Below, piece by piece: positions 9,928 through 19,375 of a DNA stretch of 64,000 bases (the stretch's first letter is position 1; every line of letters starts with the position of its first letter). The stretch comes from Paraburkholderia eburnea (GTDB lineage Bacteria; Pseudomonadota; Gammaproteobacteria; Burkholderiales; Burkholderiaceae), in contig NZ_PQGA01000015.1 in NCBI RefSeq assembly GCF_002917095.1, positions 84,147 to 148,146 on the forward strand, given 5' to 3'. The translations under genes and the position numbers were made by a program. The notes beneath the pieces are model-generated. The model made no database searches, was not told the DNA's origin, and saw nothing but the letters and a program-made list of their open reading frames with translations.

Positions 9928-10923
9928 TTAACGTTCCGCTTCGGCGCTCATCACGTGCGCCTGGCCGAGTTCGTGCACGCTTTCCAGGTAGCGCTGCGCG
10001 TCGAGCGCGGCCATGCAGCCCGTGCCGGCGCTGGTGATCGCCTGGCGATAGACGTGATCCTGCACGTCGCCTGCCGCGAACACGCCCGCCACGCTGGTGC
10101 CGGTGGCGTTGCCGCTCAGGCCGCCGTTCGTGATGATGTAGCCGTTCTTCATCTCCAGCTGGCCTTCGAAGATGTCGGTGTTCGGCTTGTGGCCGATCGC
10201 CACGAACACGCCTTGCAGGTCGAGATCGGTGGTTTCGCCGGTCTTCACGTTCTTGATGCGCAGGCCGTTTACGCCGCCTTCGTTGCCCTTGACCTCGTCG
10301 ATCACGTTATCCCACTTGATTTCGACGACGCCTTCCTTTTCTTTCTCCAGCAGGCGGTCGATCAGGATCGGCTCGGCGCGGAACTTGTCGCGGCGGTGGA
10401 CCACCGTGACCTTGCTGGCGATGCCCGACAGATAAAGCGCTTCCTCGACCGCCGTGTTGCCGCCGCCGATCACGGCGACGTGCTGGTTGCGGTAGAAGAA
10501 ACCGTCGCAGGTCGCGCAGGCCGACACGCCGCGGCCCATGAACAGCTCTTCGCTGGGCAGGCCGAGGTATTGCGCCGATGCGCCCGTCGCGATGATCAGC
10601 GAGTCGCAGGTGTATTCGGCCGAATCGCCGATCAGGCGGATCGGCTTTTCATCGAGTTTGGCGGTGTGGATGTGATCGAACACGATTTCCGTGTTGAAGC
10701 GCTCCGCATGTTCCAGGAAACGCTGCATCAGTTCCGGGCCTTGCACGCCGTTCGGGTCGGCGGGCCAGTTTTCCACGTCGGTCGTGGTCATCAACTGACC
10801 GCCCTGGGCCAGACCGGTGACGAGCAGCGGCGAGAGATTCGCGCGCGCCGCATAAACGGCTGCCGTGTAGCCGGCGGGGCCGGAACCGAGAATCAGGACT
10901 TTGGCGTGTTTGGTTGCGGACAT
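9928..10923 (-). CDS. trxB: Thioredoxin-disulfide reductase
   Basis: 331 aa, slightly longer than the roughly 320 aa norm because of a short C-terminal extension. FAD-binding GSGPAGYTAAVYAARANL is near residue 14, the redox pair CATC (SACATCDGFFY) near residue 140, and the NADPH motif GGGNTAVEEAL follows at once. It transfers electrons from NADPH to thioredoxin in the cytoplasm. The minus-strand start ATG is at 10923, and a TATAAT-like -10 (complement of 11040-11045) is upstream. Confidence 0.97.
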   Translation of the reverse strand: MSATKHAKVLILGSGPAGYTAAVYAARANLSPLLVTGLAQGGQLMTTTDVENWPADPNGVQGPELMQRFLEHAERFNTEIVFDHIHTAKLDEKPIRLIGDSAEYTCDSLIIATGASAQYLGLPSEELFMGRGVSACATCDGFFYRNQHVAVIGGGNTAVEEALYLSGIASKVTVVHRRDKFRAEPILIDRLLEKEKEGVVEIKWDNVIDEVKGNEGGVNGLRIKNVKTGETTDLDLQGVFVAIGHKPNTDIFEGQLEMKNGYIITNGGLSGNATGTSVAGVFAAGDVQDHVYRQAITSAGTGCMAALDAQRYLESVHELGQAHVMSAEAER

Positions 10924-11039
10924 GGTCGAATTCCGTTGAAGGCGCTGCGTGGCGGATAGCCGGCGCGGCTGCCGGGGGTTCGCATGGGCCGCACAGCGGT
11001 GGGGCGGCGCTCATGCAGGTAGTTGGGTATCAGCGCGTA

Positions 11040-11045
11040 ATTATA
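11040..11045 (-). promoter_or_regulatory. Candidate -10 box for trxB
   Basis: Complement reads TATAAT in an otherwise GC-rich 366-bp gap between the divergent trxB and ftsK. No strong -35 is visible. For ftsK a weaker TACAAT lies at 11195-11200 on the plus strand. Nothing else is recognised in this gap. Confidence 0.5.
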
Positions 11046-11289
11046 AAGGCCGGGTGAGACGGATGTGTCATGAGGGTTTCTCATCGCGGCGATAGCGCTT
11101 CCGGAGCCTGCGCAGCGTTGTAATAGCAGCGCCCACGCCGTTGTCAGTTACCGTCATTTACAGCCCCGGGCCGCCGGGGCCGAAACAACGCGTTTACAAT
11201 AGGCCGGATCGGACGGCCGCCGCGCCCGTCTGCCGGGGCGTCCGGCAGCGCGCCCGCGCCGCGCAAGCATCAAGAGTCACCGGGATTCA

Positions 11290-13602
11290 ATGGCCAAAGC
11301 TCCCTTTTCCGCGCAGGCGCAGGCATTGCCTCACCGCATGTCGCGTCTTTTCACCGAAATCCGCTGGATCCTGCAGGTCGCGCTAGGCGTGTTCCTGCTG
11401 ATGGCGCTCATCAGCTACAGCCGCCGCGATCCGAGCTGGACCCATGCCGCCCAGGTCGACCACATCTCGAACTGGGCCGGGCGCGTGGGCGCCTGGACTT
11501 CGGACATCCTGCTGCTGCTGTTCGGCCTGTCGGCCTACTGGTGGGTCGTGATCCTAGCGCGGCATATTTCGAAGAACTACCGCCGCATCACGCGTCACGA
11601 GGCGCTCGACGACGAAGAAGACCAGCCGCGCGACCATAGCTGGATCGCCGAGGGCTTCGCCTTCGTGCTGGTGCTGCTCGCCTGCGACGGCATCGAGGCG
11701 CTGCGCATGTGGTCGCTCAAGGTGCAGCTGCCGCGCGCGCCCGGCGGCGTGGTGGGGGAGGCCGTGGCGCGCGGCGTCTCGCATGCGCTCGGCTTCACGG
11801 GCGGCACGCTCGCGCTGCTGCTGGCGCTCGGCATCGGCCTGTCGCTGTATTTCCGTTTTTCGTGGCTTTCCGTGTCGGAAAAGGTCGGCGAATCGATCAT
11901 CAACGCCGTGACCATGGCGCGCCTGCGCCGCGAAGCGCGCAGCGACCGCAAGCTCGGCGAGGCCGCCGCGGTCAAGCGCGAAGGCAAGGTCGAGCGCGGC
12001 CGCGTGAAGATCGAGGAGCACGAGCCGGTCACGATCGTGCCGCCGGTGGTCACGCCGCAGCGCTCCGAGCGCGTGGAGAAGGAGCGCCAGGTGCCGCTCT
12101 TCACCGACCTGCCGGGCGACTCCACCTTGCCGGCGATCTCGCTGCTCGACCCCGCGCCCGCCGCGCAGGAAACCATCTCGGACGACACGCTCGAATTCAC
12201 CTCGCGTCTCATCGAGAAAAAGCTCAAGGACTTCGGCGTCGATGTGGCCGTGGTCGCCGCCTATCCCGGCCCGGTCGTGACGCGCTACGAAATCGAGCCC
12301 GCGACCGGCGTGAAGGGCAGCCAGATCGTCAATCTCGCGAAGGATCTCGCGCGCTCGCTTTCGCTCGTGTCGATCCGCGTGGTGGAGACGATTCCGGGCA
12401 AGAACTGCATGGCGCTCGAACTGCCGAACCAGCGCCGCCAGACCGTGCGCCTGTCGGAAATTCTCGGCTCGGCGGTCTATGCCGACGCGCCTTCGGCGCT
12501 CACCATGGGTCTGGGCAAGGACATCGGCGGCAAGCCGGTGTGCGCCGATCTCGCCAAGATGCCTCACCTGCTGGTGGCCGGCACGACCGGTTCGGGCAAG
12601 TCGGTGGGCATCAACGCGATGATCCTGTCGCTGCTCTACAAGGCGAGCGCGGAACAGGTCCGCATGATCCTGATCGACCCGAAGATGCTCGAAATGAGCG
12701 TCTACGAAGGCATTCCGCATCTGCTCTGCCCGGTCGTGACCGACATGCGCCAGGCCGGCAACGCGCTGAACTGGACCGTCGCCGAGATGGAGCGCCGCTA
12801 CAAGCTCATGAGCAAGCTGGGCGTGCGTAACCTCGCGGGCTACAACAACAAGATCGAGGAAGCGAACAAGCGCGAGGAAAAGATTCCGAACCCGTTCAGC
12901 CTCACGCCGGACGATCCGGAACCGTGCCAGAAGCTGCCGCATATCGTCGTGGTGATCGACGAACTGGCCGATCTGATGATGGTGGTCGGCAAGAAGGTCG
13001 AGGAGCTGATCGCGCGGATCGCGCAGAAGGCGCGCGCGGCTGGCATCCACCTGATTCTGGCGACGCAGCGCCCGTCGGTGGACGTCATCACGGGTCTGAT
13101 CAAGGCCAACGTGCCCACGCGCATGGCGTTCCAGGTGTCGTCGAAGATCGACTCGCGCACGATTCTCGACCAGATGGGCGCGGAATCGCTGCTCGGCATG
13201 GGCGACATGCTGTATCTGCCGCCGGGCAGCGGGCTGCCGGTGCGCGTGCACGGCGCGTTCGTCGGCGACGACGAAGTGCATCGCGTGGTGGACAAGCTCA
13301 AGGAGCAGGGCGAGCCGAACTATATCGAGGGCATTCTCGAAGGCGGCGTGACGGGCGAGGGCGACGAGGGCACGGCAAGTGCTTCGGGCACGGGCGACGA
13401 GTCCGATCCGCTTTACGATCAGGCTGTCGAGGTGGTCATCAAGAACAAGCGCGCGTCGATCTCGCTCGTGCAGCGGCATCTGCGCATCGGGTATAACCGT
13501 GCTGCGCGGCTGCTCGAACAGATGGAGCAGTCGGGGCTGGTTTCGGCGATGTCGTCGAGCGGCAACCGCGAAATCCTCGCGCCCACGCGCGACGCCGACT
13601 AA
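11290..13602 (+). CDS. ftsK: DNA translocase FtsK
   Basis: 770 aa, a normal length for the shorter FtsK/SpoIIIE type. The N-terminal 200 residues contain about four membrane segments (e.g. WILQVALGVFLLMALISYS). A charged linker follows, then the RecA-like motor with Walker A LLVAGTTGSGKSVGINAM (about 433-450) and Walker B HIVVVIDELADLMMV. The C-terminal winged-helix gamma domain (DQAVEVVIKNKRASIS to NREIL) reads KOPS sequences. It pumps chromosome termini through the closing septum and activates XerCD. Followed after 56 bp by lolA, a conserved order in proteobacteria. Confidence 0.96.
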   Translation: MAKAPFSAQAQALPHRMSRLFTEIRWILQVALGVFLLMALISYSRRDPSWTHAAQVDHISNWAGRVGAWTSDILLLLFGLSAYWWVVILARHISKNYRRITRHEALDDEEDQPRDHSWIAEGFAFVLVLLACDGIEALRMWSLKVQLPRAPGGVVGEAVARGVSHALGFTGGTLALLLALGIGLSLYFRFSWLSVSEKVGESIINAVTMARLRREARSDRKLGEAAAVKREGKVERGRVKIEEHEPVTIVPPVVTPQRSERVEKERQVPLFTDLPGDSTLPAISLLDPAPAAQETISDDTLEFTSRLIEKKLKDFGVDVAVVAAYPGPVVTRYEIEPATGVKGSQIVNLAKDLARSLSLVSIRVVETIPGKNCMALELPNQRRQTVRLSEILGSAVYADAPSALTMGLGKDIGGKPVCADLAKMPHLLVAGTTGSGKSVGINAMILSLLYKASAEQVRMILIDPKMLEMSVYEGIPHLLCPVVTDMRQAGNALNWTVAEMERRYKLMSKLGVRNLAGYNNKIEEANKREEKIPNPFSLTPDDPEPCQKLPHIVVVIDELADLMMVVGKKVEELIARIAQKARAAGIHLILATQRPSVDVITGLIKANVPTRMAFQVSSKIDSRTILDQMGAESLLGMGDMLYLPPGSGLPVRVHGAFVGDDEVHRVVDKLKEQGEPNYIEGILEGGVTGEGDEGTASASGTGDESDPLYDQAVEVVIKNKRASISLVQRHLRIGYNRAARLLEQMEQSGLVSAMSSSGNREILAPTRDAD

Positions 13603-13658
13603 TTACGCCGCTGCGCCGCTACGGTGCGCGAACCCCATTCGCTATTGGAGAACGATAG

Positions 13659-14369
13659 ATGCAGTTTTTCGCAGGACATTCCGCAGGCTCAACGCTGGCG
13701 CGCGCGGGCCGCTCGCTCGCGGTAGCGCTGGGCGCGACGCTCGTGATGGCGGGCCATGCTTACGCCAGCGGCACCGACCAGCTCAAGCAGTTCGTCAGCC
13801 AGGTCCACGCCGCGCGCGGCAGCTTCGTGCAGCGCGAACTCAAACCGCCTTCAAACGCCCAGAACACCAGCGACGCCATCGCCACGGCCACGCTCAACGC
13901 CAAGGTGTCGAGCGGCACCTTCGTGTTCTCGCGTCCGGGCAAGTTCGTCTGGTCGTATGAGAAGCCGTACCAGCAACTGCTGCAATCGGACGGCGACAAC
14001 CTCTACGTCTACGACAAGGACCTGAACCAGGTCACCGAGCGCAAGCTCGGCGGCGCGCTCGGCGCGAGCCCGGCGGCGATCCTGTTCGGCAGCAACGATC
14101 TGGACAAGAACTTCACGCTCTCGGATGCGGGCGTGAAGAACGGCATCGACTGGCTCGAACTGATTCCGAAGTCGAAGGACACGCAGTTCAAGAGCGTGGG
14201 CATCGGCTTTCGCGACGGCAACCTCGAAGCGATGGAGCTGCATGACGTGTTCGGCAACGTGACGCTGCTGACCTTCTCCAACATCGAGAAGAACCCGTCG
14301 CTACCGGCCTCGACGTTCAAGTTCGTGCGGCCCAAGGGCGCCGATCTCATCACCGGCGGCGCGAACTGA
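13659..14369 (+). CDS. lolA: Outer-membrane lipoprotein carrier protein LolA
   Basis: 236 aa with a long N-terminal signal region (cleavage likely after HAYA near residue 37), so periplasmic. The family pattern is FVSQVHAARGSFVQREL, then FVFSRPGKFVWSYEKPY and DLNQVTERKLGGALG. It ferries lipoproteins from LolCDE to LolB. GGAG is placed 9 nt before the ATG. Probably co-transcribed with ftsK and ended by a strong terminator. Confidence 0.94.
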   Translation: MQFFAGHSAGSTLARAGRSLAVALGATLVMAGHAYASGTDQLKQFVSQVHAARGSFVQRELKPPSNAQNTSDAIATATLNAKVSSGTFVFSRPGKFVWSYEKPYQQLLQSDGDNLYVYDKDLNQVTERKLGGALGASPAAILFGSNDLDKNFTLSDAGVKNGIDWLELIPKSKDTQFKSVGIGFRDGNLEAMELHDVFGNVTLLTFSNIEKNPSLPASTFKFVRPKGADLITGGAN

Positions 14370-14388
14370 TCCGCGCGTAGCCTGAAGT

Positions 14389-14425
14389 AAAGAGGGGCGG
14401 CTCATCGGGCCGCCCCTCTTTACTT
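14389..14425 (+). terminator. Terminator after lolA
   Basis: 13-bp stem AAAGAGGGGCGGC / GCCGCCCCTCTTT with a 7-nt loop. It also has an A/T-rich flank on the minus side, so it may serve the convergent MBL gene as well. Confidence 0.88.
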
Positions 14426-14440
14426 TTCAGCGATGACTTT

Positions 14441-15511
14441 TTAAGCGGAGAAGCGGATCACGCCATCCTCGCCGATCTGGCGCGTGAGCTTGCCTTCGAG
14501 CCAGAGCAGATGCAGGTGCGCCAGCGCCTCGCCCAGTGCGAAGGTCAGTTGATGCATGTCGAGCTTGCGCTTGAACATGAGCGGCACGATGTCAGCGGCG
14601 CATTGCGGCGCGCTCGCGCAGGCTTCCAGCACTTCGGCCAGACGCGCATCGTGGTGCGCGCGCAGTTGCGCGATGCGCGTATGCAGGCCGCGGAACGGCT
14701 TGCCGTGCGAGGGCAGCACGAGCGTGTTTTCCGCCATCGTCTCGTAACGGCCCAGCGATTCCAGATAGAGGCCGAGCGGATTGCCTTCCGGCTCCATATC
14801 GAACACCGACACGTTCGTCGAGATGCGCGGCAGCACCATGTCGCCCGAAATCAGCACGCCCGATTCCTCGCACAGCAGCGCGCAATGCTCGGGCGAATGG
14901 CCGAAGCCCGTGACGACGCGCCAGTCGCGCCCGCCGATCTTCACCGTATCGGCTTCGCGCAGGCGCCGGTACTGCGAGGGCAGCGCGGGCACGAGGTTCG
15001 AGTAGTAGTTCCGCCGCGTGCGCAGTTGATCGAGCGAGCCTTCATCGGTCACGCCATGGCGCGCGAAATGGCGCGCCGCGCCTTCTCCGCCGGCGTTCGA
15101 GCCGTTGCCCGAAGCCAGCACGCAGGCGCTCATATATTCGCCGAGCGTCGTCCACAGGCGCACGTCCCAGCGCTGCTTGTCGCCGCCTGCGCAAATCCAG
15201 TGTGCAAGCCCGATATGGTCCGGATGACAGTGCGTGACCAGCACGCGCAGCACCGGCAGGCCGTCGAGCTGGCTTTCGAACACCTGCTCCCAGTGCGCCT
15301 TGATCGTGTCGTCGGTGATGCCGCAGTCCACCACGGTCCAGCCCTGCTGGCCGTCGATCTCGTCGCGCAGCAGCCAGAGGTTGATGTGATCGAGCACGAA
15401 GGGCAGCGGCATGCGCAGCCATTTCACGCCGGGCGCGACATCGAAAGCGATGCCGGCGTCGGGCAGGGTATCGGCGAAAGGGTAGTCGAGCTGGTGTTCG
15501 AGGGCGTTCAT
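14441..15511 (-). CDS. MBL-fold metallo-hydrolase
   Basis: 356 aa. The metal-binding motif THCHPDHIGLAHW (HxHxDH variant) is near residue 93; further ligands are likely in GFGHSPEHCAL and LPSHGKPF. The C-terminal 90 residues resemble the helical domain of the beta-lactamase-like proteins that neighbour LiuR regulators. The substrate is not predictable; hydroxyacyl-thioester-type hydrolysis is typical of the superfamily. It faces the MerR/LiuR-like gene divergently across 266 bp. Confidence 0.85.
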   Translation of the reverse strand: MNALEHQLDYPFADTLPDAGIAFDVAPGVKWLRMPLPFVLDHINLWLLRDEIDGQQGWTVVDCGITDDTIKAHWEQVFESQLDGLPVLRVLVTHCHPDHIGLAHWICAGGDKQRWDVRLWTTLGEYMSACVLASGNGSNAGGEGAARHFARHGVTDEGSLDQLRTRRNYYSNLVPALPSQYRRLREADTVKIGGRDWRVVTGFGHSPEHCALLCEESGVLISGDMVLPRISTNVSVFDMEPEGNPLGLYLESLGRYETMAENTLVLPSHGKPFRGLHTRIAQLRAHHDARLAEVLEACASAPQCAADIVPLMFKRKLDMHQLTFALGEALAHLHLLWLEGKLTRQIGEDGVIRFSA

Positions 15512-15697
15512 CGTGGGTGTCGTCTCGTGTCGTTATCGTGGGATTTCGGTGCGCATCAGACCTAGCCTGTCAGTATTGTCGCCGCATTGCGTCATTTCTG
15601 CTGGCGGCCCCTCGGACTGTTCCGTTAGGCGGAACAACCGACGCCAGCGGTCGCGGGCCGCATAAGCGGTTGTACAAGCGGTTGCGCAAGCGTGGAC

Positions 15698-15719
15698 TTG
15701 ACGATAACGTAAACGTCGA
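15698..15719. promoter_or_regulatory. Dyad operator upstream of the MerR/LiuR-like gene
   Basis: TTGACG (15698-15703) and CGTCGA (15714-15719) flank a central palindromic ACGT (15707-15710), and the symmetry is exact about 15708.5. The shape resembles LiuR sites (xTxACGTxxACGTxAx). It lies about 60 bp before the regulator ATG, so autoregulation and control of the divergent MBL gene are possible. Confidence 0.5.
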
Positions 15720-15777
15720 TCTCAACGATAGCCATGCCGCCCGGCCGAATCCGGCCGCGGCGAAGCGCGCCCCCGAC

Positions 15778-16197
15778 ATGAACCAGTACACGATTACCGA
15801 ACTCGCCCGCGAATTCGACGTGACGCCCCGTGCGATCCGTTTCTACGAAGACCAGGGCCTGCTCGCGCCGAGCCGCGAAGGCGCCGGTGGCCTCAAGCGC
15901 GTGTTCTCGGGCCGCGACCGCACGCGCCTGAGGCTCACGCTGCGCGGCAAGCGGCTGGGCTTCACGCTCAACGAGATTCGCGCGCTGCTCGATCTCTACG
16001 AGTCGCCCACCGACACGCTGCCGCAGTTGCAGGCCTTCCTCGAAACGGTCGTGCGTCACCGCGAAATCCTGGAGCGCCAGCGCGACGACCTCGACGCCAC
16101 GCTCGAAGACCTCGCGCAGTACGAAGCGCAGGCGCGCGTGCTGCTGGAAAAGAACGCGGCGGGCGATGTGCGACAGGCGCCGTCCGAAGTGAAATAA
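15778..16197 (+). CDS. MerR-family regulator (LiuR-like)
   Basis: 139 aa from ATG 15778; a longer open frame starts upstream, but this Met begins the conserved domain. An N-terminal winged HTH (YTITELAREFDVTPRAIRFY, residues 4-23) is followed by a coiled dimerisation helix at about 80-125. It has no Cys cluster for metal sensing, consistent with the LiuR branch that controls branched-chain amino acid/acyl-CoA catabolism genes. The target is inferred, not proven; nearby acyl-CoA thiolase and AceK are compatible with a carbon-metabolism role. Confidence 0.85.
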   Translation: MNQYTITELAREFDVTPRAIRFYEDQGLLAPSREGAGGLKRVFSGRDRTRLRLTLRGKRLGFTLNEIRALLDLYESPTDTLPQLQAFLETVVRHREILERQRDDLDATLEDLAQYEAQARVLLEKNAAGDVRQAPSEVK

Positions 16198-16200
16198 GCC

Positions 16201-16250
16201 GATCGCACCAAGCCGCACCAGACCGCACCAGACCACACCAGACCGCGCCG
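16201..16250. repeat. 10-bp tandem repeat upstream of aceK
   Basis: Five degenerate units in register: GATCGCACCA, AGCCGCACCA, GACCGCACCA, GACCACACCA, GACCGCGCCG. They fill nearly the whole gap between the regulator stop and the aceK ATG (16262), so copy number could alter the aceK leader. Confidence 0.85.
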
Positions 16251-16261
16251 GGAATCGCGTC

Positions 16262-18061
16262 ATGAGACATTTTCCGAAACTGCTTTCCTCGCAGATCGGC
16301 TTCGATGTGGCGCAAACCGTGCTCGACGGTTTCAACCGCCACTACCAGAGCTTCTGCGCGGCGGCGGTGCACGCGCGAGCGTGCTTCGAGTCGGCCGACT
16401 GGCGCGGCCTGCAGCAACTCGCGCGCGAGCGCATCGTGTCCTATGACGAGCGCGTGCGCGAATGTCTGCGCGCGCTCGAAGACGAATACGACGCCGAAAG
16501 CATCGACGACGAGGTGTGGGAGCAGATCAAGCTGCACTACATCGGCCTGCTGACCACGCACCGGCAGCCCGAATGCGCCGAGACCTTTTTTAATTCGGTG
16601 TGCTGCAAGATCCTGCATCGCTCGTACTTCAACAACGACTTTATTTTCGTGCGGCCCGCGATCTCGACCGAATACATCGAGAACGACGAGCCGGCCGCCA
16701 AGCCGACTTATCGCGCCTACTATCCGGCCAAAGACGGGCTGGCCGCCACGCTCGCGCGCATCGTCACGAATTTCCAGCTCGACACGCCTTTTGAGGACCT
16801 GGAGCGCGATGTCAGCTGCGTGATGCGGACCATGCTGGACACCTTCGGCGCGGTCGAGCCAAAGCCGAATTTCCAGATTCACACGCTCGCTTCGCTGTTC
16901 TTTCGCAACCAGTCGGCGTATATCGTCGGGCGCATCATCAACGGCGATTTGATCGCGCCGTTCGTCGTGCCGATCCGTCATGTCGAAGCGGGCGAAGGCG
17001 CCGGCAAGCTCGCGCTCGACACGGTGCTGCTGCGCACGGACCCCGTGCTCATCATGTTCAGCTTCGCGCACTCGTATTTTTTCGTGGATATGGAAGTGCC
17101 GTCCGCGTATGTCGAGTTCCTGCGCAGCATCATGCCGCGCAAGGCGAAGGGCGAAATCTACACCTCGCTCGGGCTGCAGAAGCAGGGCAAAAATCTCTTC
17201 TATCGCGATCTGCTGCACCATCTCTCGCATTCGAGCGATCAGTTCGTCGCCGCGCCCGGCATTCGCGGCATGGTGATGATCGTGTTTACGCTGCCATCGT
17301 TTCCCTACGTGTTCAAGGTCATCAAGGACCGTTTTCCCGCGCCGAAGGAAACCACGCGCGCGCAGGTGGAGGCGAAGTATCAACTGGTGAAGCGTCACGA
17401 CCGGCTCGGGCGTCTTGCCGATACGCTCGAATATTCGAGCGTCGCGCTGCCCATCGCGCGACTCGACGAGGCGCTTTTGAAGGAGCTGGAAACGCTTGCG
17501 CCTTCGGTGATCGAATACGAAGGCGACCAGCTCGTGATCCGCCATCTCTACATCGAGCGCCGCATGGTGCCGCTCAATCTCTGGCTGCAGAACGGCAGCG
17601 ACGAAGAGGTGGAGCACGGCATCCGCGAATACGGCAACGCGGTGAAGGACCTGATGCGCGCGAACATCTTTCCGGGCGACATGCTCTACAAGAATTTCGG
17701 CGTGACGCGTCATGGCCGCGTGGTGTTCTACGACTACGACGAGATCGAATACCTCACCGACTGCAACGTGCGCGCCGTGCCCGCGCCACGTTATGAGGAT
17801 GACGAACTATCGGATGAGCCGTGGTATGCGGTCGGACCGCGCGATATTTTCCCGGAAACGTATGGCACGTTTTTGCTCGGCGACCCGCGCGTGAAGCGCT
17901 ATTTCCTCGCGCATCACGCCGACTTCTTCGAACCCGCGCTGTGGCAGGAAAGCAGGACGCGCCTGCTGGCGGGCGAGGTGCCCGATTGCCTGCCTTATGA
18001 CGAGGCGGAGCGCTTTCGGCAGCGGTATCCGGAACGCTTCCACGAATCATCGAACCTATGA
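16262..18061 (+). CDS. aceK: Isocitrate dehydrogenase kinase/phosphatase
   Basis: 599 aa, within the AceK range (about 570-610). The protein reversibly phosphorylates isocitrate dehydrogenase to steer carbon into the glyoxylate bypass. Family landmarks are LLSSQIGFDVAQTVLDGFN at the N-terminus, the ATP-loop region GIRGMVMIVFTLPSFPYVFK near residue 335, and GDMLYKNFGVTRHGRVVFYD with the kinase-like catalytic block near residue 475. No aceA or aceB is adjacent. The stop codon is 15 bp before the thiolase ATG, so co-transcription is likely. Confidence 0.96.
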   Translation: MRHFPKLLSSQIGFDVAQTVLDGFNRHYQSFCAAAVHARACFESADWRGLQQLARERIVSYDERVRECLRALEDEYDAESIDDEVWEQIKLHYIGLLTTHRQPECAETFFNSVCCKILHRSYFNNDFIFVRPAISTEYIENDEPAAKPTYRAYYPAKDGLAATLARIVTNFQLDTPFEDLERDVSCVMRTMLDTFGAVEPKPNFQIHTLASLFFRNQSAYIVGRIINGDLIAPFVVPIRHVEAGEGAGKLALDTVLLRTDPVLIMFSFAHSYFFVDMEVPSAYVEFLRSIMPRKAKGEIYTSLGLQKQGKNLFYRDLLHHLSHSSDQFVAAPGIRGMVMIVFTLPSFPYVFKVIKDRFPAPKETTRAQVEAKYQLVKRHDRLGRLADTLEYSSVALPIARLDEALLKELETLAPSVIEYEGDQLVIRHLYIERRMVPLNLWLQNGSDEEVEHGIREYGNAVKDLMRANIFPGDMLYKNFGVTRHGRVVFYDYDEIEYLTDCNVRAVPAPRYEDDELSDEPWYAVGPRDIFPETYGTFLLGDPRVKRYFLAHHADFFEPALWQESRTRLLAGEVPDCLPYDEAERFRQRYPERFHESSNL

Positions 18062-18076
18062 ACAAGGAGGATGGAC

Positions 18077-19282
18077 ATGAGTGAGACACAGAAACATACC
18101 CAGCAAGACCCGGTCGTGATCGTCGCGGTGGCGCGCACGCCGATGGCCGGTTTTCAGGGCGAATTCGCCACACTGACGGCGCCGCAACTGGGCGCAGCGG
18201 CGATCGCCGCTGCGGTGGAGCGCGCGGGCCTCAAACCTGGGCAGATCGACGAAGTGGTGATGGGCTGCGTGCTGCCCGCGGGCCTGGGCCAGGCGCCCGC
18301 GCGTCAGGCGGCGCTGGGCGCGGGCCTGCCGCTCGCGGCGGGCGCGACCACGGTGAACAAGATGTGCGGCTCGGGCATGCGCGCGGCGATGTTCGCGCAC
18401 GACATGCTGCTGGCGGGTTCCGCCGAGGTGATCGTCGCGGGCGGCATGGAAAGCATGTCGAATGCGCCGTATCTGCTGCCGAAGGCGCGCGCGGGCATGC
18501 GCATGGGACACGGCCAGGTGCTCGATCATATGTTTCTCGACGGTCTCGAAGACGCTTACGACAAGGGGCGTTTGATGGGCACCTTCGCCGAGGAATGCGC
18601 GGGCGAATTCGACTTTTCGCGCGAGAGTCAGGATGCGTTCGCCATCGAATCGCTCAAGCGCGCGAAGCGCGCCAACGAAGACGGCTCGTTCGCGTGGGAA
18701 ATCGCGCCTGTGAAGGTCGCGTCGCGCGCGGGCGAAACGACCATCGAGCGCGACGAGCAGCCCTTCAAGGCCAATCTCGACAAGATCGCCACGCTCAAGC
18801 CCGCGTTCAGCAAGACGGGCACGGTGACGGCCGCGAACGCGTCGTCGATTTCGGACGGCGCGGCGGCGCTCGTGATGATGCGCGAATCGACGGCGAAGCG
18901 CCTGGGCGTGCAGCCGCTCGCGCGCGTGGCGGGCCATACGACCTTCGCCCAGGCGCCCGCGAAGTTCACGACGGCGCCGGTGGGCGCGATCGCGAAGCTG
19001 TTCGACAAGACCGGCTGGACAGCCGGGGACGTCGATCTCTACGAGATCAACGAAGCCTTCGCCGTGGTCACGATGGCGGCGATGAAGGAGCACGACTTGC
19101 CGCACGACAAGGTCAACGTGAATGGCGGGGCGTGCGCGCTGGGCCATCCGATCGGCGCTTCGGGGGCGCGCATTCTCGTCACGCTGATCGGCGCGCTGCG
19201 CGCGCGCGGCGGCAAGCGGGGCGTGGCTAGCCTGTGCATCGGCGGCGGCGAGGCCACGGCAATGGCCGTCGAACTCATGTAG
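18077..19282 (+). CDS. Acetyl-CoA C-acyltransferase (thiolase)
   Basis: 401 aa. Active-site Cys is in NKMCGSGMRA (near residue 95), His in NGGACALGHPIGASG (near 355) and the second Cys in SLCIGGGEA near the C-terminus, all intact. It catalyses condensation or thiolysis of acetoacetyl-CoA/3-ketoacyl-CoA. ATG 18077 is preferred over ATG 18071, because AAGGAGG ends at 18070 and would leave no spacer for the earlier one. Follows aceK closely. Confidence 0.93.
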   Translation: MSETQKHTQQDPVVIVAVARTPMAGFQGEFATLTAPQLGAAAIAAAVERAGLKPGQIDEVVMGCVLPAGLGQAPARQAALGAGLPLAAGATTVNKMCGSGMRAAMFAHDMLLAGSAEVIVAGGMESMSNAPYLLPKARAGMRMGHGQVLDHMFLDGLEDAYDKGRLMGTFAEECAGEFDFSRESQDAFAIESLKRAKRANEDGSFAWEIAPVKVASRAGETTIERDEQPFKANLDKIATLKPAFSKTGTVTAANASSISDGAAALVMMRESTAKRLGVQPLARVAGHTTFAQAPAKFTTAPVGAIAKLFDKTGWTAGDVDLYEINEAFAVVTMAAMKEHDLPHDKVNVNGGACALGHPIGASGARILVTLIGALRARGGKRGVASLCIGGGEATAMAVELM

Positions 19283-19375
19283 GCTTTTGAATGACGCGCG
19301 CCGCGGGGAGGCGGCGCGCGGCATGACCCGCACGCGGTGTGTGGTAAAGATCGCGGCATACAAGAGAGGTGCAAC

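Noticed and set aside
11554..13479. 641-codon minus-strand frame opposite ftsK
   Set aside because: Shadow of ftsK; His/Arg/Asp-rich composition with no domain.
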